A stretch of DNA of 64,000 nucleotides from Doryteuthis pealeii (lineage: Eukaryota; Mollusca; Cephalopoda; Myopsida; Loliginidae): assembly GCA_023376005.1 (NCBI GenBank), contig CM042156.1, positions 48,911,930 to 48,975,929 of the forward strand, given 5' to 3'. This document shows positions 9,783-20,579 of the stretch, in pieces. The notes under the pieces were generated by a model. That model was not told where the DNA came from and made no database searches. It was given only the letters and a program-made list of their open reading frames with translations. The translations under genes were made by a program, and so were the position numbers. How positions within the stretch are numbered: position 1 is the first letter of the stretch; every line of letters begins with the position of its first letter.

Positions 9783-10060
9783 GATGTTGGTTGCTTGGAT
9801 TTTACGGCATATCAACCCTTGTTGGGTTATTTTATGCCAAACGAATTTTATTTTATTCATACTTGATTAGTATTCAAATTTTTTTAAACTAAAATTTTTA
9901 TACACATTTTTTAAACTCATATTTTCTATTCAACCCATACATGGAACCCTAACATGTACTACCATTCCGGGTCAGAGTAGTCCTGGGAGTAATGGTGATG
10001 AAGGGTTACTGCATACTCCCAGAACTTTAAAATTGGAACTTAACCAGGACTGATTATTTT
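9783..10060. repeat. Repeat unit T, copy 1
   Basis: It starts TTTTACGGCATATCAACC and contains a diverged TCAGAGTAGTCCTGGGAG, GTAATGGTGATGAAGGG block. Copy 2 follows at 10,105. The first 40 bases also resemble the 3' tail region of the SINE at 12,262-12,475. Confidence 0.65.
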
Positions 10061-10104
10061 TTATTTATTTCAATTTAAATTAATTAACTTTAGGTTTGTT
10101 TGTT

Positions 10105-10650
10105 TTGTTTTACGGCATATCAACCTCAGTGGGTCATTTAATGCCGATAAAGTTTTGAAATAAATCAATTCTTAATGGATAATACAATTTTTTTATAAAT
10201 ACATTTTTCTATTTAACCCATAGATGAGACCCTAACAGGCACTACCGCTCCGGTCAGAGTGGACCAGGGGGCAATGGTGATGAAGGGGTGCTCCACATTC
10301 CCCAAACCTCCAAAACTGGAACCTCACCATCAGATAGAGTTTAACGTCATTCCCAGGACATGTAGACCCGCAGCCACCGCCTTCTAGCACCCATATGATA
10401 AAAAGGGGTTGGGGCTTGCCATAAGGGCAATAGGGTTGGGAAAATTATATAGGTGCTCGGGCCTGACATGACCAGCCGATTGATCGGAGGGGGCCTCTCC
10501 GACCGCCCGTCTAGCCCAAGATAGGGTCAAAGTGGAGTATTGCATGTCATGAACTGCTCATCCACCGGGTTCCATTGGGGGAGTCTTACCCCTCTGCAGA
10601 GGTGCAGTCGGTGCATTCTAACGCCCCAGCCGACAGGGCGGATTAACTTT
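10105..10650. repeat. Repeat unit T, copy 2 (longer)
   Basis: It shares TTTTACGGCATATCAACC and GGTGATGAAGGG with copy 1 and extends into a GC-rich part (10,320-10,640). The A' partner at 42,470-43,050 has about 50 bp near 42,935-42,985 that A lacks. Its function and class are not recognised; a SINE with a GC-rich head read on the minus strand is one possibility. Confidence 0.55.
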
Positions 10651-11434
10651 AGGTTTTTCAGTAAAACAAAAAACGTTTCTGATTTTGTAGGTGATGAGTT
10701 TGCTCTGAAGGTGTTAAGCGCGTTTTCTATTTCAAATGGGAATTTTTGTAGTTAAAGTCTTGAAAGGAGCAATTTTGTGTCAATATTGAATAATCAATTG
10801 GCCGCCCTAAATAAATCTCAGTTTGCTTGATTTCGATAAAGATATTTTGGCTGGGAAAGAATTGCAATAAATGGTAGAAAATCCAAGAACTTCTTGGAAT
10901 GTATCATTTTCTTTCTTAAAGAACACAAGGAATGAGGGGTTTTTTTTTCGGCTACATTTTTTTTCTTTCTCTCACTTTCCGCCATTTTGGATGCGACTGT
11001 TTATTTCTATGAAATTAATGGTTGCGACACTCGCTTACAAATTCGTCTGTTTGTATTAAAAATGGTAATTTTATTCATTGGCTTCATGTAAGGAAACCTT
11101 CTACTTCTGCGACATCATGTTCAATTTCTTTAATCAATTTTGCATGCAAAAAAAAAAAAAAGGAATAAATAAATACATAAATACATAAAAGAATTAGAAT
11201 AAGATGGAAATATAGAAAAATATAGAATATAAAAGTTAGACGTAATTCTAAAATTCTTTTGTCGATTTCTTTTCGAAAGAAATTCTAGTTTTTAAATATT
11301 TTTCGAAATAATAAAATCTAATCTCAGTATTTCATCCAGCTCTGTTATTTTTGTATTACCGTATTAATTGTATTAAAATATTCGCGTATCATGCTAATTT
11401 TTGTGACCTAATTTTTAGTCCAATATATATTTAA
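10651..11434. other. Unannotated stretch within block A
   Basis: No recognised gene. A short stretch near 11,440-11,480 (CGCACGAGCAGGATGCAACA) resembles the S1 SINE 3' end. Open frames here (10,540 and 10,871) lack family resemblance. Confidence 0.5.
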
Positions 11435-11654
11435 CAAACCCTCCGCACGAGCAGGATGCAACACAAGGTTGATTTCGCACCAAACGCCAGATAGAAGCTA
11501 GGCCTAGTCTTGGTCAACTATTTACACATAAACATTTTTTTTTAATCTCGCGTATGGTGCGACCGTCTGATATTAAGCTAAAATTCAAGTCTCAGAAAGT
11601 CACATGATATACGAGTTTATTTCTTTCGTTTTTAAGATAGTTTTGTTTTGTTTT

Positions 11655-11757
11655 AAATATTTGATCATCTATTAAATATTTGATCATCTATATAATTAAT
11701 AATTAATAATTATTTGATCATCTATATAATTAAATATTTGATCATCTATATAATTTA
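11655..11757. repeat. Short AT-rich tandem repeat, about four units
   Basis: Four occurrences of TATTTGATCATCTAT spaced 18-34 bp apart. The partner region near 44,065 has a single unit, so the array is copy-number variable between the two blocks. Confidence 0.85.
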
Positions 11758-12177
11758 GAAAACTCAAAACTTTCGTTAAGTCAAAAAGAGAAAAGTAATC
11801 GGCCTTATTATCTATTTTATTACAAAACTGTTAAACGTGAAATGAAAAACAAAAAAACAAAAAAACAAAAAAACAAAACAAAATAGACACATAGTCGGGA
11901 ATGTAACATGTTGCGAAAAATGTCCGAATATTTTTCGGGGAGACAAGTAGATGAAGATTTTTTTTTCGTAGTATCGTGAAAAATATGAATACATATGCAT
12001 ACATATATAAAAACAAACATAGCAATAGCATAATCTTTACAGATCCCTGCCATCCATCACAATCCTCCAACCTCACCACCAGAACATTTTATATTCACGA
12101 CAAATCAACACCACCCTTACCCCGATTGCCCTTTGGCTTTCCAAACCAAAGCCAAAAGGCGAACGGTGTAAAACATA

Positions 12178-12253
12178 CATACATACATACATACATACAT
12201 ACAAATAGACAGAGAGAAAGACAGACAGTCACACACACACACACACACACACA
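12178..12253. repeat. (CATA)n and (CA)n microsatellites
   Basis: A CATA tetranucleotide run, then a mixed CAGA stretch, then (CA)n. Partner at 44,517-44,616. Confidence 0.9.
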
Positions 12254-12261
12254 TTAATAGG

Positions 12262-12475
12262 ATTCTTTGTTTAATGACATATCAATCTTTGTGAGTTATT
12301 TAATACAAAGTTAATCCTGGCAGAAGAACAGTTGTCGTAATATTTAACACATAGTTGGTAGATGAGAGAGCTAAAACCTTTCCCAGTAGTATCAATCCGA
12401 AAGCGAACGTAATAGCACGGCTGGAGTTCGAACTCACAGCCCTGTATGTTACCCACTACGCCACGGAGACTCTCC
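12262..12475 (-). mobile_element. tRNA-derived SINE, family S3, minus strand
   Basis: The minus strand begins with a tRNA-like head: an A-box-like GTGGCGTAGTGGGTAAC and a B-box-like GAGTTCGAACTCC, the internal RNA polymerase III promoter arrangement. The body follows, with a tail resembling the start of repeat T. Partner at 44,628-44,839. Confidence 0.8.
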
Positions 12476-12633
12476 CACAAAATAGATTGATAGACAGACA
12501 GGAAGAATCGAAAAATTGGCGTTGAAAATTATTGATTTATTTATAACATAAAAGTCAATATAAGTTTCTTTTTTTATCTAATTTCTTGTTATTAAAACCC
12601 CAAAATGTTTAAACATTTGCTTCAGTTACAAGG

Positions 12634-12683
<50 letters not shown>
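12634..12683. repeat. (TA)n microsatellite
   Basis: Pure TA run; partner at 45,000-45,038 is shorter and interrupted. Confidence 0.95.
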
Positions 12684-12685
<2 letters not shown>

Positions 12686-12868
12686 TTTAAACATAGATAA
12701 AATGACCAGTTTCAGGAATGAGTTTGATTTTTGATATTAACACACTTTAGATCCTCCTCCAGTGGTATTTATGGTCAGTGTTGAATCACATTCTATTCAT
12801 AGAATTTACATAATGATTGATTTTATTAAATAGATATTCTGTAATATTTAGCAGATATCTCTCATGAG

Positions 12869-12871
<3 letters not shown>

Positions 12872-12911
<40 letters not shown>

Positions 12912-12942
12912 TTTCATGTGCCCACACACACACACACACACA

Positions 12943-12998
<56 letters not shown>

Positions 12999-13003
12999 AT
13001 ATT
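12872..13003. repeat. Compound (TA)n-(CA)n-(TA)n microsatellite
   Basis: Two TA tracts flank a short CA tract. Partner at 45,233-45,342. Confidence 0.95.
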
Positions 13004-14070
13004 AATATTTATCAGCACTTAAATTGAGTTTTGTACTGGTTATTCGCCCTTTTTACTTAAAAGTCTATTCGGATTTTAAAAACTTTACCAAGAGCAAAAT
13101 TCTGTTTATCACACTTAAATTAAATTTATTCATTCTTCTGTAAGACTTAATGAGTTTCACAATGTTTTTACAAACACCCTTTTGTTGTAATTAAGGAAAA
13201 CCCGTTGTTCACATTTTTTCAACAGAATCTGTGTATTTTTCAAAATAATCTCATTAGTTGCACTAAAAAAAATTCTGAATATAATTAAACTAATTTTGCA
13301 CCAACTTGTATCTGTGAATAAAAAACAAAATTAATAAGTATTGTTTACATGGATTTAATCCAAGAATTGTTAAGGTTTCAGGAATCCTTTCGTACTTCAT
13401 TTCGTAATTATCATTCTATTAGATTTTCCTTCTTTTTGTTTTGGCCGACCCATTCTACAGCCTTCTCTCAAGATGCAGACTGGATCAATCGAAACGTTAT
13501 ACTTGAATAATAAACCTAAATACCCGTCTATAATGACAGTTGTGACACGATGACACGTAGGAAATTTCCAGTGACAAATTTCGTTTTTCGATCCAAACTC
13601 GACCATCCCCGGGTGTCGGTCTGTGCGTGTCGGTCTCTACGTTCGGTCACTTCCTGACTGTCTGCTCGCCTTTTTAAAAACGAGAATTATTTTGATATAA
13701 ACAATTGTATATATATCTGTGTCATCGGACTGAGGTGAACTAAGTGTGAACCCCAAGGTCATCCTTTTGATCTGACAGCCATGTCAAATCTTTTAATATT
13801 AACACTGCAATCTTTTCTGCATATATAAACAATATGCAAAACCAAAAATGTACTTGATATTTTGGATTTTTGCATTTTGCACCTAAACAAACCCAATGAC
13901 ACTAGCACAAAAAAAGTATTCTACACTTTTCCTCTTTCGTTAAAAATTAGTTGACGCCAACAAAAGAAGCCATGTTGTTACACAGTAAAACGATTCCTGG
14001 CGAAATACATTCGGGATACTAAGACTTATTATGTTTGGAATCAACTTTTCTCTAAATTATAGATACACAC

Positions 14071-14074
<4 letters not shown>
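13004..14074. other. Unannotated stretch within block A
   Basis: A minus-strand open frame of 69 codons at 13,397-13,606 is interrupted by a stop in the A' partner (near 45,855), so I do not propose a gene. Nothing else is recognised. Confidence 0.5.

Positions 14075-14113
<39 letters not shown>
14075..14113. repeat. (TAA)n microsatellite
   Basis: About 13 TAA units; partner at 46,399-46,450 is longer and interrupted by TGA units. Confidence 0.9.
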
Positions 14114-14114
<1 letters not shown>

Positions 14115-14431
14115 TATGAATAAAGAAACCTTAATAATGAGTAATAGAGCATGTGAAGATCTACGTTAGACTAATGTATTGGTCTGATGATCTTATAGGC
14201 AACAAAAAGGTAATCACCAAACACCGTTGACTGTGTTTACGTTATCCCAACTTGATGGATCCGCCCGTCGATTTCGACGTATGAGTGTTCATACAATGAA
14301 CATCCATACAGTGATTTGTTTATAGTGGCAAAGGCTTGTGTTGGACCATCCATACTTTTTGGCACAGTCGATAGGAAAGAATTGGTGCATCAAGGATTGC
14401 CACAAACCCAATCAACGACCGACCTCAGGAA

Positions 14432-14653
14432 TTTTGAATTCAGAGTTATCCCTCTCCTAGACTGGTTACCTACCCAAGGCTGAAGGCCCAGTCTGCCCTA
14501 CTATTTAACCCATAGCTGGAGGGAGAATATATGGATTCATTCCTTTCCCAAGGGTATTAGTGGTTTGTGAAATGCCAATAGCTTCGTCTAGGAATTGAAC
14601 TCGAATCGACGTGTCCATTTTCCGCGACTCTAATCACTAGCCCACGCGCCTCC
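14432..14653 (-). mobile_element. tRNA-derived SINE, family S1, minus strand, 3'-truncated
   Basis: It contains AGAGTTATCCCTCTCCTAGA, CCCAAGGGTATTAGTGG and the head region GAACTCGAATCGACGTGTCC, ending CCCACGCGCCTCC. The usual TCCGCTTAAGAAATTGAC end is missing. Partner at 46,769-46,992. Confidence 0.8.
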
Positions 14654-14665
14654 ATCCCAATTTTA

Positions 14666-14671
14666 CACACA

Positions 14672-14756
<85 letters not shown>
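14666..14756. repeat. (CA)n-(TA)n-(GT)n microsatellite
   Basis: A CA run passes through a TA run into a GT run, giving a partly self-complementary tract. Partner at 47,003-47,081. Confidence 0.95.
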
Positions 14757-15003
14757 AAGTAAGTAAAGTAAAGTTGTCGGGGCATCCTAAAGTCAGTATC
14801 AGCCAGTCAGCGAGAGAGTCTACCCCCTTTTCAATAGCGCTAGACCAAGGAGTTTGTTTAAGCATCTGAGGTGGAGCGCCACACCTACCATCAGCTCCTT
14901 ACTTTACCGTACAGATCCCTGTGCTACTCATATGCTGAGTTGGCGAGGGCCGGTATCGAACTAGGAACCTTGTGGTTTCTAGCCGAACGCTCTACCGACT
15001 GAG
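14757..15003 (-). mobile_element. tRNA-derived SINE, family S2, minus strand (in A, not in A')
   Basis: The tail AAGTAAGTAAAG and the tRNA-like head CCGGTATCGAACTAGGAACC read on the minus strand. The element stops inside the head at GACTGAG, so the last bases of a complete S2 are missing. The A' partner (47,082-47,130) has a different 44-bp sequence here and no SINE. Confidence 0.85.
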
Positions 15004-15383
15004 ATTGAAAATGATTGTCAACATTATAAAGGGATCGATTATTAAATATATAAATATATCATATATTTTTCCCGACCATGAGTATCCGTTATGAATTTAC
15101 GCTGAAAGATTCAAGACGGTACTTGTTACCATAAACGACAAATCCTCATAAAAAAGAGATTTACCAATTATATCTTGTATATCTATACATATATATATAT
15201 ATGGCAGCTTGTGTGTATGTATGTCCGGAGGAAAACATGAAAATAAAACAATTAAGGACAAATTAAATATGTATAAACCTTCACTATCACCAGATATTGC
15301 TTTTTGAACAAATATAATGAAGATTAGATTTATATTCGGGAAGATAATTAAAAATAAAATTTAAATGATAACAGCATGGAATT

Positions 15384-15683
15384 TCTCTGAATGTTTGAGA
15401 TGAGGCTTGAAGATTAGTATTATCTGCGTTATTCGGACTATTGTCCCCATCTTCATTGTTATTTGTACAAGGTTTCGGCCGATATGTCCTCCGGCCTTCT
15501 TCAGGTATTTCTTGTCGGACTCGGGAACCTTCTCGGACTCGGGAACCTTCTTTTCGAACTCGGGAACTTTCTTGTCGTATTCGGGAGCCATCACGGAATT
15601 TTGAAATACCTGAAGAAGGCCGGAGGGTATATCGGCCGAAAAATTGTACAAATAACAATGAAGACGGGGACAATAGTCCGAAT
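15384..15683. mobile_element. R-family foldback-like element, present in A and absent from A'
   Basis: About 300 bp flanked by 11-bp direct repeats AGCATGGAATT (15,373-15,383 and 15,684-15,694). The A' partner has one copy at 48,040-48,050 with no insert, a clean empty site. Inside, a left arm from about 15,427 to 15,510 (TCGGCCGATATGTCCTCC) is inverted as a right arm at about 15,601-15,683, around a core of about four 18-21 bp units. No transposase frame is visible. Confidence 0.85.
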
Positions 15684-16148
15684 AGCATGGAATTGTTTTT
15701 AATTTTTTGCATTTACTATTTTAAACAGGAGACATTTTTCTTTTCCGTGTGTCTGGATCGTTTTTACATGGGGATTTTAATGGGACATCTCGCAAAGATC
15801 CAACTTATGATTCAATCATAATGAATATGTGAGACTACTATTTTGACCTCCCCTATACCTAGGGGACGACGGGTAATCGCTTCTAGTTAAATAAATTTAT
15901 TATTGATCGGTGAAAAATATCCCGCGATTTTTCAGTAAGATTTTTAGAGTAAGATTTTTAATCCAAGTGAGTGACATGAGATTCATCGATTTAAACATTT
16001 TTATTTGTTGACCTGATTGTTATTTCTAACCAAGAAATGATTCATTGCATCTCCATTTTGAAGAACTACTTTTAAAATGAATTAGTTATATCAGGTTGGT
16101 GCAAAAATAATGTCCGAATTTTAGATGTATCTTTTGTTATTGTAATAT

Positions 16149-16765
16149 TATATATTCCACAAATTGCTTCTCTTTGACACCTCAAGCCTCAACCTTTCGT
16201 GTGGTGGAACCAGAAATTTTCAAACCCCTCCGCACGGTTCGTAATTTCTCTTAATTTCTCGTTTCTATTGAAAAAGGGGGAAAAATAACCTTTTTTTTTC
16301 AACAACTCCAACCTTCGTATAACCTGTTTCAATGTATTTCTCTGACGAGAATTGACCGAAAAAAGAATATTTATTTTAGATTATACATCTAATTATAAGG
16401 GTACCCTAACTTTCTTTTTAGAAATTTTTTCCATCGCTTTTAAGATGAATTCGCTTTTACGTGTCCTAATATATATATATATATACCAACCTCTCCGCAT
16501 GAGCAGGATGTGACACAAGGTCAATTTCTTAAGCGGAGTTTAACAGGTTTGAATTCAGAGTTTTCCTTCTCCTAGACTGGTTACCTAGCCTGGGTTAAAG
16601 AGCCCACTATGCCCTGCTATTTACCCATAGCTGGAGGAAGAATTGGCTTCATACCTTTCGTAAGGGTATTAGCGCTATATGAAATTCAAACAGCTTCGTC
16701 CAGGAATTGAACTCGAATCGACGAGTCCATTTCCTATGACTCTAACCATTAGTCCACGCGCCTCC
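16149..16765 (-). mobile_element. SINE-bearing insert in the mariner, with 14-bp target duplication
   Basis: TGTTATTGTAATAT occurs at 16,135-16,148 and 16,766-16,779, bracketing 617 bp. The right 280 bp (16,486-16,765) is an S1 SINE on the minus strand whose (TA)n tail is at 16,470-16,485. The left 330 bp is unrecognised, so the insert may be the SINE with a transduced flank or two events. The SINE partner is at 48,285-48,565. Confidence 0.7.
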
Positions 16766-16886
16766 TGTTATTGTAATATAATTTTGTCACTAAACTGAAT
16801 TATCATTTATTTTGATATTTTATTATATGATATCGAAATTGATATTTTCTTTCAGATTATCTCTGTTCCATTGATATTTAAAAAGA

Positions 16887-17100
16887 ATGGCACCCATGTC
16901 CCACCCAAAGATCACATAAGAAATGTTTTACTCTACGAGTTTCATAAAGGTGTTAACGCAAGTGCGGCAGTAAGATCCATTCAGAGCATTTATGGGTGAA
17001 GATGTAGTGAATGAAAGAAGTTGCAGGAGATGGTTTTCTCATTTTGTTAACAACAAGAAAAAAGATTGAAAATGAGTTAGATTCATATTTCAATTCTAAA
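16887..17100 (+). pseudogene. Mariner transposase N-terminal fragment (frameshifted)
   Basis: From the ATG at 16,887 the frame stops after 10 codons. The shifted frame then gives LLYEFHKGVNASAAVRSIQS, the helix-turn-helix part of mariner transposases. A further shift gives VVNERSCRRWFSHFVNN, the expected next piece. At least two indels therefore break it, and the catalytic region is not seen. It differs in sequence and terminal repeats from the mariner at 3,940-4,518. Partner near 48,690-48,885. Confidence 0.75.
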
Positions 17101-17115
17101 CCTACAACGTGACAT

Positions 17116-17548
17116 TGTTACATAATCTATGCATATATTATTGTCAACCCCCTCTATTTCTGAAGGGATGACACCTTTTCATATCACGGGCGGGACTTTC
17201 CATGAAATATTTCAGAAAGCCCGCGAACTACGTGAAGTCACATGGGACCTGGTTGGGTCTTTAGTTTCAGCTTGGACGTCAGGCAGATAAGGCCTTAGCT
17301 GGAGCTCACTGCACACGCCCGTTGTGTTAGTTAGAGAAATATGTTTAGTTAAGTAAATAAAGGTTTAAATAAATAATATGGTTTTGTGGTTGATGAATGT
17401 CTTGTCAACAAGACTGACCTAGAAGAAGAAATGAATCAAGGACGACCAACCAGCAACAAGAGAGACGTTAGAAGAGACGCTAGAAGAAGAACGTAAGATA
17501 CCAAAGATGAGCAGAAGAATAATAGAAGTAAAGAAAGGGTATACAACA
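17116..17548 (+). mobile_element. Solo LTR, family L
   Basis: It starts TGTTACATAATC and ends GGTATACAACA (TG...CA), with 4-bp target duplications ACAT at 17,112-17,115 and 17,549-17,552. Removing it restores the mariner reading across the site. It contains a polyadenylation-like AATAAAGG near 17,360. Length 433 bp. The A' partner at 48,923-49,344 sits at the same site, so this insertion predates the block duplication. Confidence 0.85.
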
Positions 17549-17939
17549 ACATGTGTATGATGGCAGCAAACTCGTGTTGAAGTATTGCCATTGCTTGATA
17601 AAAAAAATAAAAATAAAAATAAAAGTTCAACAGTTCAAAGAATATAACGGTGAGCTTCAAAATGTTCAACAATGAGCTGCACGAAAGTGGCTCTTTAGTC
17701 CTGCCAAAGTCTTGCACATCTTCCCACATTTACAGGTAATTCCAGGTAGCAAACCTACAGCGAGACATTTATAAGCTTATTGACATATGGAATGAGGTCA
17801 TTGAAAGCAATGAAGAGTATGTTAATAAATAAATATTTTCATAGTCAATGGTGTGTTAATTTTTACCCAAGATCTTTAAACCGGACATTACTTTTGCACC
17901 AACCTGATATTTGATAAAAGGCATAATCAATTTTAGTAA

Positions 17940-18150
17940 GACAAATAATTTTACCAGTATGCATTCCGAGAAATGAAAAGGTGGATTCATGTGTAGGAAG
18001 AAGAATTTTCAAGTTGATCCCTCCTTTTCAAACGCTCATGGCATTAGGAGCGTTAAGTGCTATAATGACCCCGATTAAAGTGATAAGACGATTACTTTAT
18101 TTTTATTTCTATTTTCTTTGAATAAAGCAATGATGTTTACTGCACGTTTT
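17940..18150. repeat. Tandem unit 1 (partner 18,370-19,068)
   Basis: GACAAATAATTTTACCAGTA through GAATAAAGCAATGATGTTTA recurs at 18,370-18,424 plus 18,903-19,068 at about 85 percent identity. Unit 2 is split by a 478-bp insert. Confidence 0.75.
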
Positions 18151-18424
18151 GTCTCTTTTGCCAGACTGACTGCTCTGCTCAGCTATAATCTATGACAAGA
18201 CAAAAATGATTATAGATTATTGACAAGGAAGTCTAGCCTCTAACGTCAATATCTGATAGTGTTGGAACAAGATGATAAAATAGAGAATATTTATTTTGCA
18301 ACGATCCTCTCACGAACGGAGCATTCAAGATTTTGTTCATCGCTGAAAAAACTGCCAAGCCAATAGTGTTGACAAATGATTTTATCAGTATGCATTCCAA
18401 GAAAAAGAAAGGTGAATTGTGTAG

Positions 18425-18902
18425 TGAGAGAGGAGACATACCTCGGGCAACACGGTGTGACAGAGAGAGTGGCGGGCGTGAAGACTTACCGTATTCTCGA
18501 AGGAAGCGGGCTAGGCTTTGCCTGGCGTGTAAGATTGACCTTGAGTCGAACCCGCTTCCTTCAGAATGTGAGAGCTGTGGACGATCAGTGAAATAAGAAA
18601 TAGCATAGTGGCCCGGATGTAGGTGGTCGCGCCGTGCTGACGAGTGTCGCACGTGCTGCACGGACAATTATGAGTGAGGAGCCCGGATGTGGTGAAATTA
18701 AGCTGTATTTACAGGACTTATTCTCACAGACCAGGCGGAACGACTGCAGTAGTATTTTGTTGTTGAGTCGAGCGGGACAAAGAAATAATTTTGGATATTG
18801 GATTTTGGAGCGTGATACAGTTGGGAGTGTTTAGACTGTCGATTGGAACCTTGAGTCAGACTTTATTGTGATACCCCCCCCCCCACTGATTAGAAATTGA
18901 TA
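18425..18902. mobile_element. Unclassified 478-bp insert in tandem unit 2, 5-bp direct repeats TGTAG
   Basis: The insert lies between TGTAG at 18,420-18,424 and TGTAG at 18,903-18,907; unit 1 has a single uninterrupted TGTAG at 17,992-17,996. It is GC-richer than its surroundings and ends near a C11 run. Short open frames exist (for example 18,634-18,834) but none resembles a known protein. No terminal repeats were found. Partner at about 50,154-50,635. Confidence 0.6.
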
Positions 18903-19248
18903 TGTAGGAAGAAGAACTTTCAAGTTGATCCCTACTTTTCAAGTGCTCATGGCATTAGGAGTGTTAAGTGCTACAGCGACTCCGTTTGAAGTGATAAGAC
19001 GATTTCTTGTTTGATTTCTTTTTTTGTTCTATTTCTGTTTTCTGTTGAATAAAGCGATGAAGTTTACCGAGAGAACATCGAATTGGTTTCTATTTATCTA
19101 CATCTATTCAATAGACTAGAAAATCATTTTTCTTTTACAAATGACGTTATAAAACTTGAAAACTTCCGGAACTTTATCTCCGATAACCATACAAAACGGA
19201 AATAGAACCAACATGTTAAAAAATATATTGACTGCTTTCTTACATATT

Positions 19249-19516
19249 TACCGACCTCTCCACTCGAGTAGGATGTGACACTATATCAATTTCTTAAGCG
19301 GACTTTAACAGGTCTGAATCGAGAGTGTTTCCTTCTCCTTGGCAGGTTGCCTAACCAAGCTTAAAGGGCTCAATCAACTATTTATCCATAGAAGAAGAAT
19401 AATTGCATTCATACTTTTCCCAACGGTATTAGTGCTATGTGAAATTCGAACAGTATTTGAACTCGTGTAACCGTGTCCATTTCTTTCAACAATAACCATT
19501 ATATCATGCGCCTCCT
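19249..19516 (-). mobile_element. tRNA-derived SINE, family S1, minus strand, diverged
   Basis: CGACCTCTCCACTCGAGTAG, then TTTCTTAAGCGGACTTTAAC, then a head with a small deletion near 19,455 compared with its partner at 50,990-51,261. Confidence 0.75.
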
Positions 19517-19740
19517 CGTTGCTTTCTTACAAACTTTTTTCTGGGCACATCTAAATTCAACCCTCAATTCGAAGACATCAAAACAACTGGAGAGGAGGCA
19601 ACGAAGAAGGGTGTGTGATACTTATTCGGGGGTGGTTATTTATCGCCACCCTCAACTTGCGAGGGAGATGGAAAATGCACTTTATCAATTGTTCTCAAGG
19701 CCACAAAAGCCAACCTGTAAAAATGATGCCAACAGTGATT

Positions 19741-20111
19741 GTGTGTGTGTGTGTGTGCAAATAACCTACTCGAGTTTCACCATAAAGATCTTCAGGGTTA
19801 AATAAGTATCTGATGTGACTCTATTGTATTTGGTGTAAAGACATTGGTGCATGTGGATGAATTTGAAAGTTGGGCTCAAAAGAAAGGTAAGAAAAACAGC
19901 GCAACAAACTTGAAAACCACTAAACGCATTCAACATTAGACAGGCCCCCCCCCCAAAAAAAAGAAAAAAAGCAGAAAAAAAAGAAAAAAAAGAAGCCGGA
20001 AAAAGTACGTTCAAAGAGTCTGCGACTCGCTGCATGTGTATTTAGTAAAAACCTTTCAGGCCAAAAACCGAGCTTCGACTTTTTGGTAAATGCCTTTTGT
20101 AAGGATCTTAG
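19741..20111. repeat. Tandem duplication unit, first copy
   Basis: From the (GT)n tract to TAAGGATCTTAG; recurs at 21,003-21,440, a period of about 1.26 kb. An A-rich tract near 19,945-19,995 varies in length between copies. Both copies are also in A' (51,490 and 52,755). Confidence 0.85.
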
Positions 20112-20579
20112 TGTTGTATACCCTTCTCATTGCTTCTTACTTCTTCTTCTGTTCTTTGCTATCTTGAGTTCTTCTTCTAGGTCTCTTCTAACATCTGGAC
20201 TTCTAGCGTCTTGGTGATCGGTCGCACTTGGCTCATTTCTTCTTCTTCATCAGTTTTGTTACCAAGACATCCATTAATCACAAGACCGTGTTATTTTTCT
20301 TAAGCTTTTATTTCCTTAACTATACATTTCATGTAACTAAATATCTGACTAACATAGCGGGCGTATGCAGAGTGAGTCACAGTTAAGGCAGGACATCCTC
20401 ACTGCCCAACGTCCAACTGAAAACTGGGGACCAAACCAGGTCCCACGTGACTTCACGTAATTTGGCGGGCTTTCTGTACTATTCCATGGAAAGTCCCGCC
20501 CGTGATATGAAAAGGGCCATCCCTTTAGAAATACATGGGATTGACAATAATTTTATGCAACCGCATGGATTATGTAGCA
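20112..20579 (-). mobile_element. Solo LTR, family L, minus strand
   Basis: The left boundary TGTTGTATACCC is the reverse complement of the family 3' end and the right boundary TATGTAGCA matches the 5' end with one change. Target duplications TTAG lie at 20,108-20,111 and 20,580-20,583. Length 468 bp. Partner 51,871-52,333. Confidence 0.85.

Larger units (their letters stand above)
16091..17907 (+). mobile_element. Second mariner-like element, broken by nested insertions
   Basis: The terminal inverted repeats start TCAGGTTGGTGCAAAA on the left (16,091) and end with the reverse complement on the right (17,907), with one mismatch in about 26 bp, flanked by TA on both sides. Inside are a SINE-bearing insert (16,149-16,765) and a solo LTR (17,116-17,548). 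Removing both leaves about 750 bp of mariner, shorter than a full element, so an internal deletion also occurred. The A' copy has lost the left end but keeps the right one (about 49,655-49,680). Confidence 0.85.

Noticed and set aside
13397..13606. 69-codon minus-strand frame as a small gene
   Set aside because: The collinear A' copy has an in-frame stop, and there is no family resemblance or splice context.
15361..15821. Overlapping frames on both strands across R (Arg/Glu/Pro-rich repeats) as a gene
   Set aside because: They come from a mobile inverted repeat that is absent from the partner copy.
18233..18667. 144-codon minus-strand frame, partly conserved at 49,990-50,340
   Set aside because: It crosses the boundary of the 478-bp insert and the tandem unit, so it is a chance frame; no domain is recognised.
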